Positions 49,585 to 58,471 are shown, numbered from the stretch's first letter. The stretch: 64,000 nt of DNA from Tabrizicola_A sp964393035 (GCA_964393035.1 CAYMRX010000001.1:558001-622000), one strand, 5' to 3'. The notes: a model not told the origin generated them from the sequence alone. Translations and numbers: made by a program.

Positions 49585-51282
49585 CTATTTCACCAGATAG
49601 GGCCGGCCGCGGCGCGAATTGCCCGAAGGCAGCGCGCCCGATGTCGGGAAATCGCCCATCAACACAGGCTGCATGCCCTGATTGCGCAGGTTTTGCAGGA
49701 ACTGACCAAAGCCGGTCAGATCGGCCAGGCGCGGGGCCTCGGTCAGGCGGCGCAAGCTGCGCGGGCTGATCTCATCGACGATGGTCTGCAATGGCTCCAT
49801 CGGGTTTTCCACAAACTCGGCCAAGGTCCAGATCCGCACCCGCGCCTTGACCCACGAGGCACGCAGCACCGCAAGATAATCAGCCTCGACCTTTTGCAAG
49901 AGCGCCGCCTCACGCCGGATGTCGCCGAAATTGCGGTTGGAGTGAAACAGCGGAATGGCCCAAGCGCCAGAAATCACCGAAACCTGCGCATTCGAATCGC
50001 CCGCGATGAAATGGTTCAGCGCCTGACTGTCCGCAGGGCCAAACTGGAAACACTGGCGTTCGCCGCGCGTGTTCCAGATCAGATTGGTCAGAAAGCTTTT
50101 CGGGTTGTAATCCCGCATCTCGGCGCTGTCGGACATGGCCCCGTTGTAGACGCTATCCCCCCCGGCAAAATGCACCCGTTCCGGCGCGAAAAGATGGCCG
50201 TGAACCCGCGTGCCGGTCGCCTTGCCCAGCCAGATTTCAAAATTGTCAAAGAGATCGGAAAAACCTTCGAACACCGAATAGGGCGCCGCCGTGCGGCCGT
50301 TTTCCCAGTTTTCGTTGGGGTGCCGTGACTGCATGTACAACCCGGCGCGGCCCTTGGTACGCCGCTCTACCGCGCGGGCAAACAGGCGGTCGATCTTGCC
50401 GGGGTTAGGTTCGGCCGCAGGCTGGTTGCCGGGATCATCCGACAGGAAGGTGGCATAAAGCCTGTCTGCATGCGGCCAGATCTTGCGCGCCACAAAGCAA
50501 TCCGACCGCCGCAGGATTTGCAGATGGTCGTCGTAGAAAATATGCGGCTTGCCCTGAAAGTCGAACTTCGACAGCGTGAGCGACCGGCTTTCCACCTGCG
50601 CCGACACCTGCCGGACCAGCGTTTGGAAATAGCTTTCGTCCGGAATCCAGACCCGGCGGAAGTAGCGGTCTATCTCCTCGCGCTCGGGGCTGTCGAGAAT
50701 GGCCGACAGTGTTTGCCGCGTCAGGCACCACCACTGGCTGCCCAGATGCGGCACGATGCCAGCCGGCACGCGCCGCTTGAACCGCAGGCGGCGTTGCAGA
50801 CGGACATAGCCATCAAACAACCGGCGCTGTTTGCGCCACGAGAAGGGGAACCGCAACGTAAAGCGTTCGACGTCCAGCCCGCCGATGGTCCAGCCGACAT
50901 CCTCGGTCGTGACGCTTTCAATGAAATCTGTGCGCGGGCGTTCATCCAGATAGCGCACCAGCTCCGCCACGGGGCGCAAGGGCAGACACGAGCCAGAGGA
51001 CAGATAGACATGCCGCACCTGCGGGAACTGCCGCAGCATGATGGTTGCCGCCTCTTGCGTGGCCGCCACGATGCCCCATGTGCCCCATTCACAGGCATGC
51101 CGCCCGGAAAACCGCACATTCGGCAGGTCGGCCAGCGCCTGCACCAGACCGTCATAGACCTTGCGCTTCACGCGCCTGTCAACATGGATCACGACCGGGC
51201 AGTCATGCGTGGCCCAATGCCGCGCCACCTGCGCCGCCCGGTCCAGTGCCGTGTGGCACAGCATGACAAAGCCGACGGTCAC
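49585..51282 (-). CDS. Core-2/I-branching-type glycosyltransferase with DUF5928-like C-terminus
   Basis: A 565-residue protein. Residues 1 to about 290 form a GT14/branch-type glycosyltransferase (FVMLCHTALDRAAQVARHW, VIHVDRRVKRKVY, RHVYLSSGSCLPLRP, GSQWWCLTRQTLSAILDS, IPDESYFQTL). The rest (about 300-565) is a domain I recall from Rhodobacteraceae as DUF5928, including ENWENGRTAAPYSVFEGF and FAPERVHFAGGDSVYNG. It probably adds N-acetylglucosamine-like residues or sulfated sugar to surface polysaccharide; the acceptor is unknown. A GTG at 51282 overlaps the upstream gene's stop in GTGA. Confidence 0.78.
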   Translation of the reverse strand: MTVGFVMLCHTALDRAAQVARHWATHDCPVVIHVDRRVKRKVYDGLVQALADLPNVRFSGRHACEWGTWGIVAATQEAATIMLRQFPQVRHVYLSSGSCLPLRPVAELVRYLDERPRTDFIESVTTEDVGWTIGGLDVERFTLRFPFSWRKQRRLFDGYVRLQRRLRFKRRVPAGIVPHLGSQWWCLTRQTLSAILDSPEREEIDRYFRRVWIPDESYFQTLVRQVSAQVESRSLTLSKFDFQGKPHIFYDDHLQILRRSDCFVARKIWPHADRLYATFLSDDPGNQPAAEPNPGKIDRLFARAVERRTKGRAGLYMQSRHPNENWENGRTAAPYSVFEGFSDLFDNFEIWLGKATGTRVHGHLFAPERVHFAGGDSVYNGAMSDSAEMRDYNPKSFLTNLIWNTRGERQCFQFGPADSQALNHFIAGDSNAQVSVISGAWAIPLFHSNRNFGDIRREAALLQKVEADYLAVLRASWVKARVRIWTLAEFVENPMEPLQTIVDEISPRSLRRLTEAPRLADLTGFGQFLQNLRNQGMQPVLMGDFPTSGALPSGNSRRGRPYLVK

Positions 51283-52289
51283 GCCCAGTTCCCCTTCGAC
51301 ATCAGGCCCAAAATCTCCAACTGCCGCCAGTTGATATATTTTTCGGACCATTTGCACCAAAGGTCGGGTTCCTTGGCCATGGCCAACCGATAGGCGCGGT
51401 ATTCATGGCTGTTGGCGTAGTGCTGTTTGCGCTCCATCTCCTCCTCTGCCTTGCGGGCGAAGGTATCAAGGAACTTGGCGTGCAACAAAACGCCCGAGGC
51501 TTTTTCGCCACCCCATTCGTCATAGACCTGATTAAGCCCACGCGGCAAAAGCATGTGGGTCGAGGAAGAAAACGCATAAGAACGGTGCCATTTCACCAGC
51601 GGGATCTTGTTCAGCGCGGGGGCACGTTCGGGCAGGTCAGCAAAGAACATCCGCGCCCTTGGCCCGCCCTGAATCCACAGGTTGCCGTATTTCCTGTTGC
51701 GCTGGATCGTGTAATTGCCGCTGTCGAACCATTGGGCGATTTCAAACGGGTCTTGCCCTTCGTGATAGGGCTGCGCATCGAACGGCCCCTTGGGATACAT
51801 GTCCAGCAGCATCGCCGAAAACGACTTGATCGACGAGGCATCCAGCCAATCGGTCAGCGCCCTGAGCGGCCGGGTGTCGCAGAAAGGGTAGACGAAGAAT
51901 TCGTCCGGATCGACGACAAGGCACCAATGGTCATGGCCGTATTTGAACTGCAACCAGTTCAGCCAATCCACCCCGAACCGCGCGCGTTTATAGCTGTGAT
52001 CGGTGGTCCAGAGGGAAACATCCGGCTGGGCGGCCAGATATTCACGCCCGCCATCATCACTGTCATTGTCCACCATCAGGAAATGGTTGACCCCAAGATC
52101 GCGGTAGTAAGCCAGGAAAAATGGCAGGCGGATGCGTTCGTTGCGGAAGGTGGAATACAAAAGGATCTGATCCGGCGCGATCTGCGCCGTGCGGTCCGAT
52201 ACCGCCTGCAACTCCCGCCGTTTGCGGAAGGCGCGGACCAGCCAACGCTTGCGCGCCAGCCTGAGCATGTATCTGGAAAGAACGCTCAA
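51279..52289 (-). CDS. Glycosyltransferase family 2/GT92-like protein
   Basis: A 336-residue glycosyltransferase (Glyco_tranf_2_4 type). Landmarks are STFRNERIRLPFFLAYYRDLGVNHFLMVDNDSDDGGREYL and WCLVVDPDEFFVYP, with the DPDE motif that binds the nucleotide sugar and metal. HRSYAFSSSTHMLLPRG follows. It probably acts on a surface glycan. The start is a TTG at 52289 with AGGGG close upstream; ATG at 52268 is an alternative. It overlaps the downstream gene by four bases, and follows the GT4 gene by 45 bases. Confidence 0.8.
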   Translation of the reverse strand: MSVLSRYMLRLARKRWLVRAFRKRRELQAVSDRTAQIAPDQILLYSTFRNERIRLPFFLAYYRDLGVNHFLMVDNDSDDGGREYLAAQPDVSLWTTDHSYKRARFGVDWLNWLQFKYGHDHWCLVVDPDEFFVYPFCDTRPLRALTDWLDASSIKSFSAMLLDMYPKGPFDAQPYHEGQDPFEIAQWFDSGNYTIQRNRKYGNLWIQGGPRARMFFADLPERAPALNKIPLVKWHRSYAFSSSTHMLLPRGLNQVYDEWGGEKASGVLLHAKFLDTFARKAEEEMERKQHYANSHEYRAYRLAMAKEPDLWCKWSEKYINWRQLEILGLMSKGNWA

Positions 52290-52334
52290 ACCCCTGACTT
52301 TCTACATGCTGCCCGCAGGATACCCATTGCCCTA

Positions 52335-53534
52335 TCAGCCATCCCTTAAGACCGTATTGAAATGATCGGCCCAAGTCAGGCAGATCGCGGGGTCTTGTGG
52401 TATCCGACGGGGCGCACGGGGATCGAGCAGCCTCACAATTGTTTCCAGCCAAGAATATATATCGTCCGGTGGCAGGTAAACCGCCTTGTTTCCAAGGAGT
52501 TCACGCGTCACCGGCAAATCACTGGCAATCACCGCCGTGCCAAGGCGCGCAGCCTCCACCGGGGGCAGGCCGAACCCCTCGGCCCGGCTGGGCGCAAGCA
52601 GCGCGACGGCCCCAACCAAAAGGGCGGCAACGGCCCCATCGGAAAGGCCGGGCAATTCTCGCACCGGGCCATCGGGTGGCAAGGCATCAAGCCGGGACAA
52701 CAGGTCGGACGACGCCCACCCCCGCCTGCCAAGGATGTAAAGTCGCGGGGCGGGCCCAGCCATCTTCGCCCAGACATCCAGCAAAAGCGTGTGGTTCTTG
52801 CGTGGCTCAATCGTGCCAAGGGTGATGAAATAGGGCAGCGAAAGATCCAGATCGGCGGGCAGGCCTGTGGCGTCAGGCAAGGTCCCCTCAACCCCCAGGG
52901 GCGCGACAAGACCCGGCGGCACCCGGCCAAGCCGGGCCATTTGCGCCTCTGTCGCGCTCCGGCTGGCATGGGTCAGGTGAACGACCCCCGTCGCATGGGC
53001 CACGACGGCAGCCAGTTTGCGGCGAAAGCTGGCAACCCTATCGGGCCGGGAAAATTCAGGATGATCCAGCGGTATGGTGTCATGGATCATCACCACGACA
53101 GCCATCCCCGCCGCCCTGAGACGGCCAAGGCCATGCGCCGTCAGATTGGCATGGCCGACATTGTAATAGCAGGCCGCCTTTGGCAGGCGGCGCACCAACC
53201 GCCGCAGACCAAGGCGTGAGACACGGGCCATCGCGAGCTTGCGCGCCGCAGTTTCGGATCGGGCGCGCAGCGGATCGCGGCGATAGAGTAAGCGCGACAA
53301 ACGATCGGCAGGCGGCAAGTCCCTCTGGCCTTGGATCAGCGCCAGAAGGCCTGTGCAGCCGCGGCGATCCAGCAACAAAAACCCCGCCGCACTTCGCACC
53401 ACAGCAAAAAGCGGTGCCTCATCTGCCAGAAAGCGCGTCAGATAGGCCAGTTCGACCCGGTCGATCCCGGTCAGAGGCCCCCGACCCAACCGCGACACCA
53501 GCCGCGTCACATCAAGAAGCCGCGCCCGCAGCAC
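52335..53534 (-). CDS. GT4-family glycosyltransferase
   Basis: A 399-residue GT-B enzyme. The N-terminal part is diverged (GPLTGIDRVELAYLTRFL). The C-terminal nucleotide-sugar site is complete: YFITLGTIEPRKNHTLLLDVWAKM, LYILGRRGWAS and the EGFGLPPVEAARLGTAVIASDLPVTREL E-x7-E block. It transfers a sugar, often mannose or glucose, in polysaccharide assembly. GTG start three bases after the galU stop, so it is coupled to galU. Confidence 0.85.
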   Translation of the reverse strand: MLRARLLDVTRLVSRLGRGPLTGIDRVELAYLTRFLADEAPLFAVVRSAAGFLLLDRRGCTGLLALIQGQRDLPPADRLSRLLYRRDPLRARSETAARKLAMARVSRLGLRRLVRRLPKAACYYNVGHANLTAHGLGRLRAAGMAVVVMIHDTIPLDHPEFSRPDRVASFRRKLAAVVAHATGVVHLTHASRSATEAQMARLGRVPPGLVAPLGVEGTLPDATGLPADLDLSLPYFITLGTIEPRKNHTLLLDVWAKMAGPAPRLYILGRRGWASSDLLSRLDALPPDGPVRELPGLSDGAVAALLVGAVALLAPSRAEGFGLPPVEAARLGTAVIASDLPVTRELLGNKAVYLPPDDIYSWLETIVRLLDPRAPRRIPQDPAICLTWADHFNTVLRDG

Positions 53535-53537
53535 CGT

Positions 53538-54431
53538 TTACTGCGCGGCCTTTTGCAGCGCCATCATGTCCTGCAAATAGGCGCCGAATTCGTCACGCAG
53601 GTCCGGCCGGGCCAGACCAAAAGCCACGGTCGCCTGCAAGAACCCGGCCTTGGAGCCGCAATCATAGCGCTGGCCCCGGAAGCGATAGCCATAGACTTTG
53701 CCGGCTTTGGTTTCTTCGGCAATCGCGTCGGTCAGCTGAATTTCGCCCCCCGCGCCCTGTTTCAATTTGTTCAGGTTATTCAGCACCTTGGGCTGCAAGA
53801 TATAGCGGCCGATCACCGCAAGGTTCGATGGTGCATCTTCGGCTTTCGGCTTTTCCACCATGCCTTTGACCTGCACGATGGCCCCCATGTCCTCGGCAAT
53901 ATCCAAGACGCCATAGGACGAGGTTTTGGCCGGGGCCACCTCCATCGCGGCGACGATATTGCCGCCGGTCTGCTCATAGGCTTCCATCATCTGCTGCAAA
54001 CAGGGCTTTTCGGCGGCAATGACATCATCAGGCAGCAGGACGGCAAAGGGTTCATCGCCAATCAGGCGGCGGGCGCACCAGACGGCATGGCCCAGACCCA
54101 GCGGGCGGTTCTGCCGAAGATAGGCGATGGCGCCGCTGTCCATATTGGTTTCTTTCAGGATCTCCAGCAGTTCGTCCTTCCCCGCTTTACGCAGGGTGCT
54201 TTCCAATTCGGGAGAGTGATCGAAGTAATCCTCCAGCGCCGATTTGCCCTTTGAAGTCACAAAGATGAATTCCTTGATCCCGGCCGCCCGCGCCTCGTCG
54301 ATGGCGTATTGGATCAGGGGGCGGTCCACCAAGGTCATGATTTCTTTCGGGATTGATTTCGTCGCCGGCAGGAACCGTGTTCCCATGCCCGCGACGGGAA
54401 AGACCGCCTTGGTGACCTTCTTAAACTTCAT
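53538..54431 (-). CDS. galU: UTP-glucose-1-phosphate uridylyltransferase
   Basis: A 297-residue GalU: KAVFPVAGMGTRFLPATKSIPKEIMTLVDRPLIQYAIDEA at the N-terminus, AVLLPDDVIAAEKPCLQQM in the middle, and GEIQLTDAIAE and GYRFRGQRYDCGSK. It makes UDP-glucose, the donor for surface polysaccharides. The start MKFKKVTK is preferred over an in-frame ATG 36 bases upstream. It has its own 163-base upstream region with a possible promoter and lies inside the glycosyltransferase cluster. Confidence 0.97.
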   Translation of the reverse strand: MKFKKVTKAVFPVAGMGTRFLPATKSIPKEIMTLVDRPLIQYAIDEARAAGIKEFIFVTSKGKSALEDYFDHSPELESTLRKAGKDELLEILKETNMDSGAIAYLRQNRPLGLGHAVWCARRLIGDEPFAVLLPDDVIAAEKPCLQQMMEAYEQTGGNIVAAMEVAPAKTSSYGVLDIAEDMGAIVQVKGMVEKPKAEDAPSNLAVIGRYILQPKVLNNLNKLKQGAGGEIQLTDAIAEETKAGKVYGYRFRGQRYDCGSKAGFLQATVAFGLARPDLRDEFGAYLQDMMALQKAAQ

Positions 54432-54469
54432 CTCTCGAAACCCTCGTACGGCCCGTCTTTTTTCCAACC

Positions 54470-54514
54470 AGATTACACGCTACCGCGAAACAGTTAACAG
54501 AAATTCTGGCAGAA
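54470..54514 (-). promoter_or_regulatory. Candidate galU promoter and palindromic site
   Basis: On the minus strand TTAACT (54497-54492) is followed by 16 bases and TAATCT (54475-54470), a moderate -35/-10 pair. The palindrome TTCTGGCAGAA (54504-54514) lies just upstream; its complement occurs near the peroxiredoxin/OYE region (19842-19852). A second near-palindrome ATTCGCGTGAAT is at 54554-54565. Confidence 0.4.
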
Positions 54515-54594
54515 CTGGGGCACTGTTATGTCGTTCGGAAACAATTAGCATACATTCGCGTGAATAAACTGGGAAATTTCACCAAAAGATCGCT

Positions 54595-55803
54595 TTATTT
54601 CACCGAACGATAGCGTCCTATCCGGGATATCTCCTCGGCGATGCGGGCACGGAAGGGTTTCAGGCGAAGCCGCGGCCCCTGCCGGACAGACCAGCCGAAC
54701 AGCCCACCGCTTTGCAGCCAAAAGCCCTGATCCGTGAATTGCATGCGATGGGCGCGCGGGGTGGGGCCAAGACAGATCACCGTGGCGATTTTTCCTTGCG
54801 CCACCGCCTCGGCCGCGGCCTTCATCAGCCCTGACCGCTGCCACTCCCGCCCTGACAGCACAAGGCCCGGCCGTGGCCCGGCGTGCGGCAACGGCATAAA
54901 GGCCCCAGCTTCGGACAGCGGCGTCAAAACGCCCAAGGCGCGCTGCATGCCGTCATCCCAACCTTCGGCCAGACTGGCCAACAGGCCCTCGGCCTCGGTC
55001 GTAGTCACCTGCCTGCCATGCCGCAGGCTCGCCACACGAGCCTCTTGGGCGGCGATGGCAGGGATGGTGTCCTGCTCCAACACCCCGGGGGCGTGCCGAC
55101 GCAGGAAGACGGCAATCGAGGCGGCAATCTCATGCAGGGACAGCGGCACCCGATCCGCGCGGCGGCGCGTGCTGGCCGCATAGCCATGATGCACCTGCGC
55201 GTCGGGCACGACGGCCGTCAGCCCATGGGGCGCAAGCCGCAGGTTCACATCCGCCTCATCCAGATAAAAGCGAAACGCGGGGTCAAAGCCGCCGATCCCG
55301 GCCAGCGTGCCGCGGCGAAAGGCGCAATTGGTGCCTTGGGTCTTGACGGCCCGCCGGGGTGTTCCGGCGTAGACCCCCGCATGGGGCGGTAAGGGGTGGT
55401 CAAGCCCGGCCGCGTCCACCTCGCAGGCTTGCCATTGATAGGAAATCCCGTTGCGCCCCCGCACAAACCCCGTTGCGGCCACAACTTGCGGCGTATCAAA
55501 CCCCGCGCAAAGCCGGGAAAGCCATGTCGGTTCGGCCACCGCATCATCATCAATGAAGGCCACAATCTCGCCCGCGGCATGGGTCAGACCAAGATTGCGG
55601 GCCGCAGAGATATTGGCCTCGTCAAAGGGCAAGATCTTGATCCGCAGGCCCAGAGCCTGCACCGCGGCAACCCCGGCCGGATCAGCGACCACGATCACCT
55701 CGAAATTCGGGTGATCCTGTTGCGCAAGCCCCAAAAGACAGCGCCGCAACGCCGCCGCCCGATGGCGACTGACGATGATGACGCTGGCGGGCCGGGCGGT
55801 CAT
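54595..55803 (-). CDS. GT2-family glycosyltransferase with C-terminal extension
   Basis: A 402-residue protein. The GT2 domain (about 1-240) has ASVIIVSRHRAAALRRCLLGLAQQ, EIVAFIDDDAVAEPTWLSRL (DDD motif), NCAFRRGTLAGIGGFDPAF and FYLDEADVNLRL. The C-terminal part (about 250-402, GPTPRAHRMQFTDQGFWLQSGGLFG) is not recognised. Its ATG overlaps the kdsB stop in ATGA, so it is coupled to Kdo activation. A related product is likely a Kdo- or other sugar-bearing surface glycan. Confidence 0.83.
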   Translation of the reverse strand: MTARPASVIIVSRHRAAALRRCLLGLAQQDHPNFEVIVVADPAGVAAVQALGLRIKILPFDEANISAARNLGLTHAAGEIVAFIDDDAVAEPTWLSRLCAGFDTPQVVAATGFVRGRNGISYQWQACEVDAAGLDHPLPPHAGVYAGTPRRAVKTQGTNCAFRRGTLAGIGGFDPAFRFYLDEADVNLRLAPHGLTAVVPDAQVHHGYAASTRRRADRVPLSLHEIAASIAVFLRRHAPGVLEQDTIPAIAAQEARVASLRHGRQVTTTEAEGLLASLAEGWDDGMQRALGVLTPLSEAGAFMPLPHAGPRPGLVLSGREWQRSGLMKAAAEAVAQGKIATVICLGPTPRAHRMQFTDQGFWLQSGGLFGWSVRQGPRLRLKPFRARIAEEISRIGRYRSVK

Positions 55804-56588
55804 CCCATCGCGGCCATCATCGCCTCGATCGTGGCGACGTCGCTGGGGTTGTTCAACTCCCAGAACTGGCGGCCCTTCGCCTGAACCTCGACACAAAGCA
55901 CATGGCGGCCATTCTCAAGGAACCGCAACTGCTCCAGCCCTTCCAGCTTTTCCAAAGGACCGACCGGCCAAGCGGGATAAGCGGCCAACGCGGCAGGGCG
56001 ATAGGCGTAAACGCCGACATGGTGGAAAACCGGGGTTTCCTCATCATCGCCATAGGTCTTGCCGGTAAAGGGGATCACCTCTTTGGAAAAGTATAGCCCG
56101 CGCATCCCGGCACCGAACACCGCCGTCGTGCCACCGACACGGCCCGCGCGGCGATCCGCCAAAAGGCCATTCAGCCCACGGCCATCACAGCGCAAGACAG
56201 GTGTCGCGATATCGGCGGCGGGATCAGCCAGAAGGCCCTTGACCAGATCCTCAACAAACCAAGCGGGCGTCAGCGGAGCATCGCCTTGCAGGTTCACCAC
56301 CACATCAAAGCCCGGCAGCTTCGCCACCACTTCGGCACAGCGCTCGGTGCCATTTTGGGCGGCGGAGGACGTCATCACCACCTCGGCCCCGAAAGATTCC
56401 GCATGGGTGCGGATGCGATCGTCATCCGTCGCCACCACCACGCGATCAGCGCCCTTCACGGCCATCGCCGCCTCCCATGACCGGCGGATCAGGGTTTTCT
56501 CGCCATCCGGGCCTTTCAGGGAAACCAAGGGTTTGCCGGGATAACGGGTCGAGGCATAGCGGGCGGGAATGGCAATCAGGACGCTCAT
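55800..56588 (-). CDS. kdsB: 3-deoxy-manno-octulosonate cytidylyltransferase
   Basis: A 262-residue KdsB: IAIPARYASTRYPGKPLVSL at the start, VVATDDDRIRTHAESFGAEVVMTS, NLQGDAPLTPAWFVEDLV and FHHVGVYAYRPAALAAYPAWPVGPLEKLEGLEQLRFL. It activates Kdo to CMP-Kdo for lipid A core or capsule. It overlaps cysQ and the following glycosyltransferase by four bases on each side. Confidence 0.97.
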   Translation of the reverse strand: MSVLIAIPARYASTRYPGKPLVSLKGPDGEKTLIRRSWEAAMAVKGADRVVVATDDDRIRTHAESFGAEVVMTSSAAQNGTERCAEVVAKLPGFDVVVNLQGDAPLTPAWFVEDLVKGLLADPAADIATPVLRCDGRGLNGLLADRRAGRVGGTTAVFGAGMRGLYFSKEVIPFTGKTYGDDEETPVFHHVGVYAYRPAALAAYPAWPVGPLEKLEGLEQLRFLENGRHVLCVEVQAKGRQFWELNNPSDVATIEAMMAAMG

Positions 56589-57379
56589 TTCTTCAACTCC
56601 ACACCGGGAGCATAGGCAATGAAGAACGGGTTGTCCCAGCCAGACTTGCCATAGGCCAGCGGCCTATGGTCGTCAAAACGCACCACCTGCCCACCTGCCC
56701 CACGCAACACCGCGTCCCCGGCGGCGGTGTCCCATTCCATCGTGCGGCCAAGCCGGGGGTAAAGATCCGCCTCACCCGTCGCCACAAGGCAGAACTTCAG
56801 GCTTGAGCCGGCTGATTTCGCATCTTTGACGGCATATTTCCCAATGTAATCATCCGTCGCCGCATCGCGGTGCGATTTCGACGCCACCACCATCAGCGCG
56901 CCGTTGTCGGGGGCCGACACCTTGATCGGGGTCACCGCTCCGACGGCATCTTTGGCCAAGGGGCCGGTTTCCTCGACCGAGATCCCATCCGCCTGCGTGT
57001 AGAACAGCCGCCCTTGCGCAGGCGCATAGACCACGCCGCGCAAGGGAACACCGTCCTGCACATAGGCAATGTTCACCGTAAAATCGCCCCGGCGCTGCAC
57101 GAATTCCTTGGTACCATCCAAGGGGTCCACGATCAGAAAGGTCTTGGCACTCAGCGCATGGCTGTCGGCCTGTTCTTCAGTAATCAGCACCACCTCGGGG
57201 AAAGCCGCGCGCAAGCCGGCCGAGATCAGCGCATCCGCCGCCTCGTCGGCCTCGGTCACCGGGCTGGCATCGCTTTTGGATTTCACCGCAAAATCCGGGC
57301 CATCATAAACCTGCATGATGGCATCGCCCGCCTCAAGCGCGAGACGGCGGATGGTGGGGATCAAACGGTCGAAATCCAT
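56585..57379 (-). CDS. cysQ: 3'(2'),5'-bisphosphate nucleotidase CysQ
   Basis: A 264-residue inositol-phosphatase-superfamily enzyme with DPLDGTKEFVQRRGDFTVNIA (metal site), VITEEQAD-type acidic residues before it and MEWDTAAGDAVLRGAGG. It removes phosphate from PAP/PAPS in sulfur metabolism, and its place before kdsB suggests sulfated or nucleotide-linked surface sugars, though this is only suggestive. The start MDFDRLIP was chosen over the upstream MLADLQG. It is divergent from the KpsM-like gene. Confidence 0.93.
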   Translation of the reverse strand: MDFDRLIPTIRRLALEAGDAIMQVYDGPDFAVKSKSDASPVTEADEAADALISAGLRAAFPEVVLITEEQADSHALSAKTFLIVDPLDGTKEFVQRRGDFTVNIAYVQDGVPLRGVVYAPAQGRLFYTQADGISVEETGPLAKDAVGAVTPIKVSAPDNGALMVVASKSHRDAATDDYIGKYAVKDAKSAGSSLKFCLVATGEADLYPRLGRTMEWDTAAGDAVLRGAGGQVVRFDDHRPLAYGKSGWDNPFFIAYAPGVELKK

Positions 57380-57423
57380 GACACTTCCTTGCAAGTCGGC
57401 CAACACGGCCTTGACGTTGATTT

Positions 57424-57450
57424 AACACAGCCGCGCCTTTATCATGTGTT
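57424..57450. promoter_or_regulatory. AACACA/TGTGTT inverted repeat between cysQ and KpsM-like gene
   Basis: AACACA (57424-57429) and TGTGTT (57445-57450) are complementary with a 15-base centre; outside, TTT and GAAA extend the match with one extra base. It lies in the 135-base divergent promoter region and could bind a dimeric regulator of both sides. Confidence 0.4.
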
Positions 57451-57514
57451 GAAAAGGGAACAGCAAGATTTCCTATGTAATCCGGGCGCAATGCCCGCAT
57501 GAGGTCGAGTGTAG

Positions 57515-58339
57515 ATGTTCCGCCCCGCCGTGCCGACAACCCGGATAAGCAGCACGCTTGCGCTGTTCGAGCTGATCTTTCACGCCTCGGTGCGCCATAT
57601 CCGCAAAAGCAATGGCAATGCCATCGTCGGCCTTCTGGTGTCGATCGCGCAATCGCTGGTGGGCATCGGGGTGATGCTTATCATGTTCTGGCTGGTCGGC
57701 CGCGGCTTGGGGAACCAGTTGCGCGGGGATTACATCCTTTACATCATGTCGGGCATCTTCAGCTTCATGGCCCATGCCAAGACGATCAAGGCGGTGTCCT
57801 CGGCCGAAGGGCCAACCTCGTCGATGATGAAACACGCACCGATGAACACCATCGTTTCGGTTTCGGCGGCCGCCCTTTCGGCGCTTTACATGCAGACCCT
57901 TGCGGCAGGGGTGATCCTGTTCGGCTATCACGCGCTTTGGACCCCGATTTCCATCGACCAGCCGGTGGGCGTGGCGATAATGTATCTCTTGTCCTGGTCT
58001 TCGGGCATCGGGATCGGGTTGATCTTCAAGGCGGCAACGCCATGGGCACCGGATTTTTTCACCGTCGCCACCACGGCCTTTACCCGCGCCAATTTCGTGT
58101 TTTCCGGCAAGATGTTTGTGGCCAACATGACGCCGATGTCGATACTCAAGGTCTTCATGTGGAACCCGTTGTTCCACTGCATCGACCAAAGCCGCGGTTA
58201 CATGTTCCTGAACTATGAGCCGCGCTATACCTCAGCCCTGTATCCGGTGATCACCACTTTTGTCTTGATTGTGATCGGGCTGATGGCCGAACGCTATACC
58301 GAGAAACACATCTCGGCCAGTTGGAACGCCAAACGCTAA
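57515..58339 (+). CDS. ABC-2 type (KpsM-like) polysaccharide export permease
   Basis: A 274-residue membrane protein with about six hydrophobic segments and the ABC-2 features typical of capsule exporters: LIFHASVRHIRKSNGNAIVGLL, YILYIMSGIFSFMAHAKTIKAV, FVFSGKMFVANM and MWNPLFHCIDQSRGYMFLNY. It resembles KpsM-like permeases that move Kdo-linked capsule across the inner membrane, but no KpsT ATPase or KpsE/D is in the window. It faces the cysQ-kdsB-glycosyltransferase cluster. Confidence 0.8.
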   Translation: MFRPAVPTTRISSTLALFELIFHASVRHIRKSNGNAIVGLLVSIAQSLVGIGVMLIMFWLVGRGLGNQLRGDYILYIMSGIFSFMAHAKTIKAVSSAEGPTSSMMKHAPMNTIVSVSAAALSALYMQTLAAGVILFGYHALWTPISIDQPVGVAIMYLLSWSSGIGIGLIFKAATPWAPDFFTVATTAFTRANFVFSGKMFVANMTPMSILKVFMWNPLFHCIDQSRGYMFLNYEPRYTSALYPVITTFVLIVIGLMAERYTEKHISASWNAKR

Positions 58340-58442
58340 GAGGTGGCGGGGGTGTGACCGCTGCCCACCCCCACCCGATGGCCCGGCGTGACAGTCCTGT
58401 CGATTTTCCGCAGATTCTTCTGATTGAACCCCTTCGACGCCG

Positions 58443-58471
58443 CTTGCAGCCCCAAATTCCCCTCCCTATAT
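58443..58471 (+). promoter_or_regulatory. Heat-shock (RpoH-type) promoter of dnaK
   Basis: CTTGCA (58443-58448), a 17-base spacer, then CTATAT (58466-58471). Alphaproteobacterial RpoH promoters have CTTG... and C(C/T)TAT-T at this spacing. A leader of about 104 bases would follow. A GGGGGTG/CACCCCC stem (58348-58372) lies just upstream at the end of the KpsM-like gene. The remaining part of 58340-58582 holds no gene. Confidence 0.65.
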
